In this document: piece after piece, positions 1 to 10,365 of the stretch | Position numbering within the stretch: the stretch's first letter is position 1 | Layout of the letters: each line of letters begins with the position of its first letter | DNA from: Ophiocordyceps camponoti-saundersi (nom. inval.) | Taxonomy: Eukaryota; Ascomycota; Sordariomycetes; Hypocreales; Ophiocordycipitaceae | Direction: 5' to 3' | Assembly (NCBI GenBank): GCA_003339415.1 | Contig: PDHQ01000279.1 | Coordinates: 11,968 to 45,042, forward strand | DNA length: 33,075 nt | The notes under the pieces: generated by a model | What the model was told of the DNA's origin: nothing | The model's database searches: none | The model's input: only the letters and a program-made list of their open reading frames with translations | Made by a program: the position numbers and the translations under genes

Positions 1-118
<118 letters not shown>

Positions 119-158
119 AGAAAGGGGCTGACGATTGCTCGATTCATAAATAAAACAG

Positions 159-600
159 GCCACAGTTCCATTGTCGTCCCGTCATCTTCTACCACAACGA
201 GCGGCTCATCACCAACTTTGGCAGAGCGGCCCTGATGGGAAGCGAAAGCCATCCCCGTCCGGACGGTCTTCCGGGACTGACGCGCCTTCAGATGGAGGCC
301 CTGGACATGGTGGAGGAGACGGCCAAAGCGACGCAGCTGGAGATGGCCACCCAGCCGGGCGACATCCACTTCATCAACAACCTGGCTCTGCTTCACCGAC
401 GGGAGGCTTTCGTCGACGGCCAATCGCAGAGACGACATCTCGTGCGGACGATACTTCGAGACGACAGCTTGGGCTGGGAGATACCACGGCCCCTTGGTCA
501 GGAGTGGTACAGGGCCTTTGAGGCGGAGAAGCCGAGGAGGGAATGGCATCCGGATATAATGCCGGATGGCTTCTTTCCTTTGAGGTCGTACCCGAACTGA
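159..600 (+). CDS. TauD/TfdA-family Fe(II)/2-oxoglutarate dioxygenase, C-terminal part (5' truncated)
   Basis: This is the last exon of a clavaminate-synthase-like (TauD/TfdA) dioxygenase, a cytosolic enzyme class coupling substrate hydroxylation to 2-oxoglutarate decarboxylation. What is seen: a frame reading PVIFYHNERLITNFGR, then GDIHFINNLALLHRREAF, then RRHLVRTILRDDSLGWEIP, ending at the TGA of 598-600. In this family the His of LLHRREAF (nt 394-396) is the second metal-binding His, and the Arg-rich stretch contains the 2-oxoglutarate-binding Arg. The HxD motif and N-terminal half are missing, lost beyond the poly-G contig end. Bases 118-158 look like an intron 3' end (branch-like GCTGACG near 128-134, acceptor CAG at 156-158); CAG at 163-165 is an alternative in-frame acceptor. 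An ATG exists at 235 but conserved residues lie before it, so it is not the real start. Family confident; substrate unknown. Confidence 0.8.
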
Positions 601-1026
601 GAGGGGGGGGAGAAAGAGGAAAGCTGCTGCTGGGGATGGAGGCGAATGAGGGAGAGGAGGGGAGGGAAGGGGACAGGCAAAGGAGAAGGGGGGGGGTAGG
701 TGGAAAGGGGAGGGAGAGAGCCAGAGCGAGAGAGAGAGAAAGATTTCCTTTTTTTCCCCCTTGTATTCCCAACAAGAAGATCAGGACCGGACGATGGACC
801 GGGGGAGGACGGGCATGGACCGGGTTGATGAATGGGATCAGGAGACGGGGGGTCCGCATGTAACATAACGCACATATGTAGATCTGGCATGCTGAGCATC
901 ATGCATTTGGAAGATGTCTCAAACCTTCTCCCATGGTTCCGGGTCCGATGACGGAGGGGAAAAAAAGGCCCTTCTTCTCCATCAGGTAGAGCGTGAGAAG
1001 AGAAGTCCAACATGTTGCTTTTTTTT

Positions 1027-1077
<51 letters not shown>

Positions 1078-1581
1078 TGTATGTACACGCCCCTTGTGTA
1101 TGGAGTTGATGGCGGTGAATCAGTGACTGAGTGAGTGAATGAATGAATGAGTGGAGGCGACAAGGAAGATGGCGATATCTCTTTGTTGCCTCTCTCTCTC
1201 TCTCTCTCTCTCTCGCTCCCCCCCTGTAAACCACCCCCTTGTGGTGAATCAAATAGTGATGCGATGAAAAAAAAGTCTGTTTATCGATAAGAAAGTCCCT
1301 CTCCTCTCCAATAAAGGAAAGAAAAAAAAAACACGTTGGAGCCTCAGGCAGCAACATTAAATTAAGCCTCGCTCGCCTCAGCCTTAAAGCCCTCCAGCCT
1401 TGCAACCACCCACTACAAAGCTGCCTACCAATAACCATGCCACTAACCCCTCAGGGGATTGAGAGGAGGCTGGACCCAATCATCAGCTACAATCTCTTCT
1501 CCCCCCCCCCCCCTGGTTTTCCCCTCCCCAAGCGTCATCGTCGACCCTACATACATACTTACTAAGTAGCCTCCGTCCATC
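601..1581. other. Intergenic region with purine tract and CT microsatellites
   Basis: No gene is supported here. Bases 601-745 are a G/A-rich tract just after the dioxygenase stop. A (CT)n run lies at 1031-1072, a short GAAT repeat near 1136-1151, a second CT run at 1191-1214 and a poly-C at 1501-1513. The 3' part should hold the promoter of the phosphatase gene; a CACGTT, resembling a weak NUC-1/Pho4 E-box half, is at 1332-1337, but this assignment is speculative. Confidence 0.7.
1031..1072. repeat. (CT)21 dinucleotide microsatellite
   Basis: An uninterrupted CT repeat of 21 units. A shorter TC run of about 12 units follows at 1191-1214. It lies between the dioxygenase 3' end and the phosphatase promoter. 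Confidence 0.95.
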
Positions 1582-3742
1582 ATGACCGCAGCCGCCACCA
1601 CGACCGGCCCTTGGCGAAAACACACCGCACCAGTCTACCAGCCCGTCCATCAGAACCAAGAGGATGAATCCGTCCCCGTCCCACCCGGCCCCGGCCCCGG
1701 GGGCCCTTCCGACGCCGAACAACGCCATCTGAGGCTCGCCGTCTACCTCCTGGCGCCCTGCTTGGGCCTTCTCGCCGTCTTCAACCTCTTCCAACTATTC
1801 CCCGCCTCCGACAGGGCCGCCGCAACCTGTCCCTGCAAGCCGTCCAAGGTGCCGCAGTACTTCCAGACCTCCCCGGAGCTATGGGCCGGCCCGACGGCCA
1901 CCGGCAGCCCGGCTTTCCTGGCCGAGACCATGTCGTGGACGCCGACCAACGCCTACGTGCCCAACCAACCCCTACAGACGACCGTCCCCGTCCGAGGCAT
2001 GGCCCCGGCCGACCAGTCCATCTTCCGCCTCATGGGATACCTTTCGCCCTACGCGCCCTCGCCCGGCTTCGGCGTCGACGAGTATCCGCTGCCCGAAGGC
2101 GCCGACATCGTCCAGCTTCAGATGCTGTCTCGTCATGGGTCCCGCTATCCTACCGTCGGCTCCAAGGTCGAGATGCTCGCTCAACGCCTCGCCAATGCCT
2201 CGACCGACTTCACGCCCAAAGGCCCCCTGGCCTTTCTCAAACATTGGAAGTATCAGCTCGGCTCTGAGATCTTGGTTCCCAACGGACGCCAGGAGCTTTT
2301 CCAGTCTGGTTCGCTTCTTGCCATCATTCGCCCCCCTCCCCCCTTTTTGGTCCGCTTCCGGCTGACGACAAGCTTCCTCTGTCTCTCAGGCGTTTTACAC
2401 AGCTACATGTACGGTGCTTTGTATAACCCAAAGAGCAAGATTATCGTCCGCACAACGGCAAGTTCTGAATCAAGCAGTTTCCCCATCCCCCCCCCTCTTG
2501 TGCTTCATATTCCGCTTGCTGACTCGCGCGTCAGACACAAGATCGGATGCTCAAGTCGGCTGAGAACTGGCTAGCCGGCTTCTTTGGCCTCGAATGGTTC
2601 GTGCAACGTCCAGTTCCCACCGCGGCCGTGACGCTAACACCGTTTTTTTTTCCTCCCCAAGGGCAAACAACGCCACCATCGAAGTCATCATAGAGCAGGA
2701 CGGCTTCAACAACTCGCTCTCCGGCACGCTGAATTGTCCCAACGCGTACCCCAAGTCGACCGGGGCAGATGCTCGAGACGAGTGGGCGCGAAACTATCTC
2801 AAAAACGGTATGTCGATCCCCAATCATCCGACGTGAAACAACGGTAAACCGACGCTAAGCCTCATGTCAGCTACGGCTCGCTTCCAGAACTTTACGGAAG
2901 GCTTTGTCTGGACGGCCGACGACGTCTACTCGGCGCAGACCATGTGTCCGTATGAGACGGTCGCCTACGGCTCCAGCAAGTTCTGCGACTTGTTCACGTA
3001 CGACGAGTGGAAGTCCTTTGCCTACTCCATCGACTTGTACTTTGCAGGCTCGAGCGCGTTCCACAGTCCGACCGGCGTGAGTCTCTTTTTCCTCTCTTGT
3101 TGTTTCTTTCTTGCTCGTTGCTCGCCCCCCCCCCCCCCCAACAGGTTCATCAACCAACCCGTCTTCGCACAGCGCGCCGTCGGACTAGGCTACCAGCAGG
3201 AAATCGTAGCCAGGCTGAAGAACCACACGCTCGGCTACTCCGGCTCCCAGATCAACGTCACCCTCGACAGCAGCACCGAGACCTTCCCCCTAAACCAAAG
3301 CCTCTACCTCGACTTCTCCCACGACACAAACATCGTCTCCATCCTAACAGCCCTCGGCCTCGTCCAGCTGGTAGAAGACCTCCCCGTAACCGGTCCCCCC
3401 CCCCAAGACCGCGTCTTCAACGTGGGAAACATCACCCCCTTCGGCGCCCGCCTAGACATCGAAATCATACGCACGCCCCGGCCCCTCTCCCCCGACAGAA
3501 CCGGCTACGACGACCAAGGAGGCGAGACGCGATACGTCCATTTCCTCCTCAACCAGCGCACCCTCCCTCTGGGGAAGAGCTTCCCCGAGTGCGACGACCG
3601 CCGCAAGGACGGCTGGTGCGAGCTCGGCGCTTTTCTCAAGGTTCAGGACGGCATGGCTGACAGGGCCAAGTTTGACTTCGCCTGTTTTGGTGATTATCCT
3701 CGTCTGCCCTATGGAGAGGTCAAGGATGGAGCTCCGCCGTGA
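1582..3742 (+). CDS. Membrane-anchored histidine acid phosphatase / phytase-like protein
   Basis: Histidine acid phosphatase of the 3-phytase/acid phosphatase branch, which hydrolyses phosphomonoesters through a phosphohistidine. Exons: 1582-2308, 2390-2457, 2535-2596, 2662-2807, 2871-3076, 3173-3742, giving 592 residues. What is seen: the RHGSRYP catalytic motif at residues 184-190 and the SHDT proton-donor motif (His453, Asp454). Residues 51-73 are a hydrophobic segment after a basic/Pro-rich cytosolic-type N-terminus, so the protein looks like a type II membrane protein rather than a secreted phytase. Several N-glycosylation sequons follow it. Intron 2 (2458-2534) has a GC donor (GCAAGT). 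Intron 5 has a long poly-C before a nearby CAG (3144), but only the acceptor at 3172 restores the frame and the conserved TGRAVGLGY. Downstream on the other strand is the ammonium transporter, tail to tail. Family sure; phytate specificity is not proven. Confidence 0.9.
2458..2534 (+). other. GC-AG intron in the phosphatase gene
   Basis: The donor reads ACG|GCAAGT and the acceptor GCGTCAG|ACACAAG. It is a 77-bp phase-0 intron. Joining gives RTTTQDRMLKSAENW across the junction, the expected family sequence. No GT donor nearby gives the same frame: GTTCTG at 2462 would leave the wrong phase. Confidence 0.8.
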
Positions 3743-4224
3743 GAGGATGAGAAGAGAGGGGGGGAAAGTAAGAAAGGAGTCACACAACAAAAGGAAGCTC
3801 TCTTTACGAACAAAGATAGTCGCTTGGGAAAGGCGCCAATGTCGCCTCGTCTTCTTCTTTTTACATGTCTCTGGACACTCTGAGACGAAGTTTAATAATG
3901 AAATGAAAAAGCCTTCTTTACTGTTTGAAGTGTCGATTATATCTTGCATGACCACGACAGAAATGCTACCTATACACGTATGTCATCCAATATACAAACT
4001 TACACGTGTCGTTGCCCTCGTCTCCGATTCTATCACCCGACTGTTGCTGGTATCTCAAACGCCCCGACGCCGGCTGACCCGCAATTTTGGCCTCCCTCAT
4101 GGTATCCCCGTATGGTTGTATCCGTACTGACACTCGAGGTGGTGAAACGCACAATAAAAAAGAAGGAAAGGAAGAAATCATTAAAGACGTTAGAAGTAAT
4201 GAAACGATTTCAAACGTCATCCAG
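3743..4224. other. Convergent intergenic region (phosphatase / ammonium transporter)
   Basis: About 480 bp between two convergent genes, holding both 3' untranslated regions. It is AT-richer than its surroundings. No further gene is seen. One copy of the TACGGATA octamer (reverse orientation) is at 4119-4126. Confidence 0.7.
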
Positions 4225-5920
4225 TCACCCCGCCTTGGCCTCGGCCTGCGAGGATGATGAAGGTGACGTCTTCTCGACCTGGTCACCATCGGACGAGCGG
4301 GCGATCTCGGCATGCTGCGGGATGCCGTGCTGCGGGGTAAAGTACTCTCCATCCGCAGCGGGCTCATCCCGATGCGGGTTCCATGCGAGAAAGTCGCGAC
4401 GGACCTCGACGTAATCGTACGAGTACTCTCCGTGCTGGTTGTCGTCCATGCCGAGGAGCTCGGCCTCGTCGGAGGCGCGCAGATGAAGGCCGGGGATGAT
4501 ATCGACGGCCTTTGCGACGATGGCGGAGACGACGAAGGCGTAGGCGCTGGCAGCGACGATGACGGCTATCTGCCAGCCCAAGAGGGCAAAGTTGCGGTCG
4601 AGGAAGCCGCCTTTGGCGCCGACGTTGACGCCGTCGAGGCCGATGATGGTGCCGCTGGCGAAGAAACCGTTGAAGATGAGGCCTACGCAGCCGCCGATGG
4701 CGTGCTCGGCGAAGACGTCAAGGGAGTCGTCAATTCGGACGAAGTGTTTGACTTTACGTGCGTCGCGTCAGCAGAGAGAAGAGGAGGGGAGATGGGGTTG
4801 GAGAGAGAAGAAGAAGAGAGGGTCAACCGTACTGTGGGTGCCAAAGTTGCAGGCGACGCCCGAGACGACGCCCATGAGGATGCTGGCCCAGGGCTCGATG
4901 AAGCCCGAGGCCGGGGTGGCGGCGACGAGGCCGGAGATGGCGCCGGAGCACCAGCCGACCATGGACCACTTCTTGGTCAGGCGATAGTCGAGCAGGCACC
5001 AGGTGGCGGCGGCAAAGACGGCGGTCAGGCACGAGTTCCAGCAGGCCATGACGGCGCGCAGGTTGGCGCCAAAAGCAGAGCCGCCGTTGAAGCCCAGCCA
5101 GCCGAACCAAAGCAGGGAGGTGCCGAGGGCTATGAGGGAAACGTTGTGAGGGCGAAAGTTGACCATGAGCTTCTCGTTACGACGGCCCAGAACCCAGGAG
5201 TAGGCGAGGGCTGAGCAGCCGGAGCCGATCTCGACGGGGACGCCGCCGGCGTAGTCTAAGACGCCGTGCTTGACTGCCCAGCCGTTGGGGTTCCACACCC
5301 AATAGGCCAGGGGACAGTAGACTACAGTAGCCCAGAAGAAGACAAAGACAATAGACGGTATGACGCGGCCCCTCTCGGCGACGGCACCCACGGTCAGGGC
5401 GGCGGTAACACCGCAGAACATCATCTGAAAGAGCGAGTAGAGCAGGGCGGGAATCAGGGGTGAGCCGGGTGAAGGACGGGCGAGGACGCCCCTGAGTCCG
5501 AAGAAGCCCAGGTCCCCGATGAAGGGGTTGCCGGAGGCCTGACCAAAGGCGAGAGAGAAGCCCCAAAAGTACCATTGGAAGATGACGACGGAAAAGGCCA
5601 TGACGACTACCCATAGCATGGACAGCGCCGACTTACGGCGGGCGAGGCCGGAATAGAGAAAAGCGATGCCAGGGACCATGAGAAGGACGAGACATGATGA
5701 TACGAGGATGAAGGCTTGGTCACCAGCTTGATACCACTGATTGAGGTTTGTGACGGCTGTAGGAGGCGTTGGTGTGTGTGTCATTCAATTTTCAGGGGGG
5801 GGGGGGGGGATGGATTAGATGAGATGCTCTTTGAAGCAACCGAGACATACTGGCGTCACCTCCAAGGGCGCTATCCGAGCCGTTGAAGACGGCCGGCGCA
5901 CCGACGTGGCTGTAGGACAT
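4225..5920 (-). CDS. Ammonium transporter, Mep/Amt/Rh family
   Basis: Plasma-membrane ammonium permease with about 11 transmembrane helices. Exons on the minus strand: 5920-5851, 5756-4833, 4751-4225, giving 506 residues. The ATG at 5784 opens a long frame but is inside an intron: splicing the small first exon (MSYSHVGAPAVFNGSDSALG) by GTATGT at 5850 to CTACAG at 5757 yields GGDATVTNLNQWYQAGD, the conserved family N-terminus. The second junction restores FGTHIKHFVRIDDSLDVFAEH. Family signatures include LYSGLARRKSAL and WFGWLGFNGGS. The first residue of the twin-His pore pair is Glu (E199 in PVEI), and the second His is kept (H348 in HAIGG). From family knowledge, Glu here marks the Mep1/Mep3-like type rather than Mep2. 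The C-terminal tail is cytosolic and acidic. GATA motifs upstream fit nitrogen (AreA/NIT2) control. Confidence 0.92.
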
Positions 5921-6151
5921 GACGGCAGTGGCTGCGGCGATGATAACGACGATGACGATGATTGAGAGACGGGAAGCCGTGGCGTTGGAAGATGTGACGC
6001 GTTCATGTGAGAATGGATGAAGACTGTGGAAAGGAGGAGAGAGGAAGAGGAAGAGAAGGGAGGGTGATACGGTGCGGGGGGGAGAGGAGGTGTAGGAGGA
6101 AGTGAAGGAGGCATAGGGAGAGTAAAGAGGGAGAGACGGGAGAGACAGCCA

Positions 6152-6168
6152 TGATAGACGTCAGATAA
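6152..6168. promoter_or_regulatory. Paired GATA-factor motifs upstream of the ammonium transporter
   Basis: TGATAG at 6152-6157 and AGATAA at 6163-6168 match the HGATAR consensus of fungal nitrogen GATA factors (AreA/NIT2). They lie about 230-250 bp upstream of the transporter start codon. More matches occur further upstream: CGATAA at 6481, AGATAA (reverse) at 6544-6549, TGATAA at 6825. NIT2 is known to favour closely spaced pairs. HGATAR is short, so chance matches are expected; function is inferred. Confidence 0.4.
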
Positions 6169-6292
6169 GGAAGATTTGTTTCTTTTCGTCCTGGTAGAGG
6201 CTAGACTCGGATGGCTCTCGCCTCCACCCGAGCCTAGTTCCGTACGGGTAATGGAGCCGGGTGATGATCTTTCTGCTGTGCTTCTCTCGCTG

Positions 6293-6327
6293 ACACACAC
6301 GCACACACACACACTCTCTCTCTCTCG
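6293..6327. repeat. Compound (AC)n-(TC)n microsatellite
   Basis: Alternating AC units run into alternating TC units, followed by a second CT stretch to about 6340. It lies about 400 bp upstream of the ammonium transporter start codon. Confidence 0.9.
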
Positions 6328-7990
6328 CCCTCTCTCTCTGTGTGCGTCTCTTTCATTCTCGACAGGGGGGGGTGTGTGTGACTGTTTGTGTGAGTGGGTG
6401 GGTGGGCGGGTTGGTTCGGTGGACGTGTGTGGAGAAGGGGAGAAGAAAGGGGGGTGTGGTGGTGGTGGATGGGAGGGAAGCGATAAGGTAGAGAGGTGAG
6501 TGGGTAAAAAAACAGCTTAGCGCCTCAGAGTTAGTCCCAACCCTTATCTGCGGATACACTAAGAAATTCCGTCCCTGGTTTCAATTTCTCCAAGAAAGAA
6601 AGAAAGAAGAAGCAAAGGATGGCAAGGAAAAAAAAAAGAAAAGAAAAGAAAAAGCCGCCGATGTCATTATTGAAACGCCCATGTACGACAATGACTGCAT
6701 GTAAAGGCAGCTGAAGAGAGGGCATCTTGGCGACTGCATGTACATATGTAATTGTCTTCTCTACCTCTCTCTCTCTGGCTTTTATGAACAACAACATGTA
6801 CCCACGTACGCGTCTTACAGGTACTGATAAGGCTTCTTCGTTTCGGTGGGGATTCTGAAGAGGCTGGACTCTTTCCGATCCATGGGTCCAGACTAACGAT
6901 TTCTCTCGAGTTGGGGTGGGTAAGATGGCAACTCCCTAGGCACCTACCTAGGTATGTATGTATGTATGTACGAGGCTGCGGGTAATCAAGTTGATAGGTG
7001 ACGTTCAACTCCCTCACCCACCACCATCCGTAAACTGAAACACACAACGTCCATCTCTTCTCCTTTACGGATAGTTCCATCACTATTAGGACAAAGGCTT
7101 TTTCTCTCAACCAAGGTTAACAAGACACTACTTTCTCATCCTCCTCTTTCCTCCTCTAAGTCCAACTTCACACCCCGTCATTCCTTTCTAGAATCGGTCT
7201 TGGACATGATTTACCGCCCCCAAACATCTGCAACCCTTTCTTTTTTGTCCCGTTGTGCTTCCCCCCACTCAGGTTACATCCATATGATATAGTCCGTAAC
7301 CGCCTTCGTATAAAGGAGAAGGAAAAAAAAAAACCAGATCGCTTTTCTTAAGCAAGATGCTCTCTTGCGTCAATCATCAACTCGCTTATCGTGGGCGATA
7401 CGCGTCATCTCATATTACATACATACATACATCGTATCAATATCATATATCCCCATCCTATGCAATGCACCCCGCAATCCTTCTGCTTCCCCGGCTCCCC
7501 GGCCCCGGTTATTTCAGGGGACTGTTGTTCTTATTAACCTTCTCTCTGTCCCTTTCCACATGGGCCACTCCCGCCCCACTCTGTGGCACTGGAGGATGTT
7601 GATAAGCATGGAATCAAGCATGAAATCAAGCAACCAACTACCCGTAGGGACTAGGCTCGACTGCTTCTCGCCTGAAATAGCCGTGTATTCGTATCTGTTT
7701 TATCGCGAGGAGATTCGTAAAGCGGCTACGGCCCATTTACCGACAGTCTATCCGTATCAAGTACCAAGTATGTAGTTCCGGTTTTGCTTCTTCGCTATCG
7801 AGCCGGCAGACTGCATTCTTACATACAATCCATACCTGGATTCTGATTGGTGAATTTCGCTTCTTACGCTTAATTCCGTCTGCTATCTGATAAGAGCGCT
7901 CTGCTAAAAAAAAATGTCTCCTCCACTCTTCACTGCGTAGCTCTGACCACCAGCAAGCAGCCTTCAGCTCACCACCAGGTCCACCACACA

Positions 7991-10365
7991 TCAGAAGATG
8001 CACAGCTTCCCCGTCTCTTCCACCCGAGTCATCTCATACGTCAAGATGTCATGATTCCAATAGTGCAGCATCAACCGGAACCGTTTCGGCCGACCCGCAC
8101 CCGCTTCCGTCTCCGCCGAGCTCTCCTGCACCGGTCCGACCGCCATGCCGTGTAACGGTCTCGGCACTCTCCGCCTCCGCGCCTCGTCCGATCTTCGCGG
8201 CAAGATCCATTCCACCCGGAAGCCGACCTTCAGCGGCCTCCCGTTGTATTCCACCTTCTGGCCCAGCCGAGTCGGCGTCAGCAGCACCACCCGCCCGTTC
8301 GCCGACGCCGCCACCACCAGACAGAGCTCCGGTACGTATGCCACCATGTTGATCCGGTCCGTCCCCCTGAAGAGCAGTCGCCTCGCCGGGCTAGTCGGCC
8401 GCTTCATCACGTTCTTTATTACTCCCGGACATACCGTCCCGAGCTCCCGACCTCTTACCCCCGCCCCGCTTGTTAATTTGCCCAGCTCCACGTCCTCTAG
8501 GAAGAAGCGGAACAAGTAGTGCTTCTCCAACAGCTCATCTCGCTCGATTACCCACCCCGTCCTGTTGTGCCTGTTAGGCACTTCCCTCTTTAGCACGGCA
8601 AGGAGCTCATCCTTGTCGTCCGGTATCGCCATCGTCTGTCCCAAGTGTGGATAGTAGGCCATGTCCAATTTGAGCCGTCTCGCCATCTTTAGCTCCTTTC
8701 GCTTCTGTCCTTCTTCTTCGTCGCTGTCGTCGTCTTCGACATCTTCCACGCTGGGAGAACTTGGCGTGTCCAACGTCTCAGCCTCTGCCGGGCCTTCCCC
8801 CGACACCTGGTTCTGCGGGGCGCCCGCTGATGGAAGTAGTTGGATGAGTAGCTGTTGTAAAGGCGCCGCGTCGGCCTCAGACAACTCCTCGGCGCCTGCT
8901 GCAACCATCTCTGCCGTCTGATGTTCCGCCGTCTGCTCCTCTGCCGTATGGTCCTCCACTGCAATCTCTTCCACCTCAGTCCATTCGTCTTCAGAATCGA
9001 ACGGCCAAGCATCAGACGGAGGGATCCAGACCGGCGACGCGTTGGGCGCCATATTCCTCGCGGCCGCCCTCAACAACTCACATGGGTTATCCGCTATATC
9101 CCGAAGGGTTGGGCTTATACTCAGCTTCCCTTGTGGCAACGGCTGAATGTGGCCTTGGTCGTTGGCGCCAAGCAGCTCCTTCACCGTCTCCACCCTGAAG
9201 AAGCTTGTCTCGGGTAGGACGAGAATCCCCCAACCCCTGAAGCCAAAATTAGCGCCTGTCCTGACCTTGTCCTCTACCCCATTGGATGAATCCTTACATG
9301 CGATCGGATCGTCGCCCATCAGTAATGCACGTCGCAGGTAACAAGGATTGCCAGATATCGGCCATCCAGGTGGCCCCCTTGATGTCGACGGCGCAGACCA
9401 TCGAGGCCCAGCCGGCTGCGTCGTCGATGAAGCACACGTTAGGAAGATTATCGGCGGCCGAGCCGAGAGACACCACAATCCTCCAGTTCCTCGCACGCTG
9501 ACGGACATGACTATCGACCTTGTCGCAGGTCACAGGGCGGGTGCCGGAGCACTCTTCGCACCAATCATGATTTGGGCGGCCGCCTTCCATCTCCGACGAT
9601 AGAGCCGGCGCAAAGACCGTCACATCGCAGTGGTTTGAGCTAACGGCGATGAGGCGAGACTTCTTGTGGACAGCAAGTCCCCAGGCGGACCGCCCAACGT
9701 TCTCGTGGAAAAAAGGCTTCGGTTTCTGGCTTCCCGGGCCGTGCGGGGAAAAGTCGTTCTGCAACAGTGTCTGTACAGGGGGGCCCGCAGAGTCAGCCCG
9801 ACGCCTTGGTCTGCTGGCAATCCAGTCGGCGATTTTGCTCGTTGAGTAGGCAACGACGTCGCCGTCGTCGTGACTTGTGAGGACCAATTCTTCGTTACCG
9901 AGAGAACCGACGATCAAGTGGTTGATGACGTGGGGATGGTCGGGGTCCAGATAGCCTCCAATGTCGCGTGAGACATTGCTTCGAGGCGGAAAGAGACGAA
10001 GGTCGGGATATCGGGGGATCCTTTGTGTCGGGACGCCGCGGGGCACGTAGACGAAGATTTGACTCTGATAGGCGACCATGTAAAGCTACAAAGGGCCGTT
10101 TAGCCCCGGTGAGCGAAAGGGAAGCACGATGCATACACACATTGTGGAGCTGAGAGAGAGCCGTCAGATTATTCCGGAACCGTTGCATGGTAGGTACTAT
10201 CTGGTGGATGGACGACTCGGGGTCATCGTCCTCGTCTTCGTCCGTATCGGAGCTCGATTGAAACCAATCAGAAGACGCGTCACCGTTCACGCTGCCGTCG
10301 ATGACGAAAGATTGCTCCCGATCACTGATGACCTCGCCGACACCATTTCCAAACTGTCCATCCAT
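7991..10365 (-). CDS. CRT10-domain WD40-like protein (putative regulator of ribonucleotide reductase genes)
   Basis: Homologue of the fungal CRT10 family. Yeast Crt10 represses RNR genes and works with the Rtt101-Mms22 ubiquitin ligase; the role here is inferred. Exons on the minus strand: 10365-10141, 10085-9298, 9236-7991, giving 752 residues. Family signatures: acidic N-terminus, then NNLTALSQLHN|LYMVAYQSQIFVY across intron 1, PFFHENVGRSAWGLAVH, KSRLIAVSSN, GWGILVLPETSFF just after intron 2, and LHYWNHDILTYEM at the C-terminus. Around residues 420-520 is an acidic, Ala/Glu-rich low-complexity region with repeated TAE units (EEQTAEHQTAEM), probably disordered. Intron 1 uses GTGTGT and intron 2 uses GTAAGG with a GCTAAT branch-like site before TTCAG. 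The ATG at 10365 begins the frame containing the conserved acidic segment; an ATG at 10393 is in another frame. Confidence 0.88.

Larger units (their letters stand above)
5921..7990. other. Intergenic region upstream of the ammonium transporter
   Basis: About 2.1 kb without a supported gene. It contains the transporter promoter (right to left), an (AC)n-(TC)n compound microsatellite around 6293-6327, purine-rich stretches at 6000-6140 and 6590-6655, and a TATG repeat after a CTACCTAGGTA palindrome around 6942-6970. TACGGATA copies are at 7066-7073 and (reverse) 7749-7756. Open frames here are low-complexity and lack family features. Confidence 0.65.

Noticed and set aside
1031..1214. CT repeats as telomere-related sequence
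   Set aside because: No TTAGGG or CCCTAA arrays are present; these are ordinary dinucleotide microsatellites.
1582..3742. Phosphatase gene as a frameshifted pseudogene
   Set aside because: All five frame breaks coincide with good splice donors and acceptors, and the joined product matches the family throughout.
4312..5214. 300-codon Gly/Asp/Glu-rich plus-strand frame over the ammonium transporter
   Set aside because: Complement of a membrane-protein gene; composition artefact that ignores a clear intron.
5757..5784. ATG at 5784 as the ammonium transporter start
   Set aside because: It lies in an intron; the upstream exon gives the conserved N-terminus and correct splice phase.
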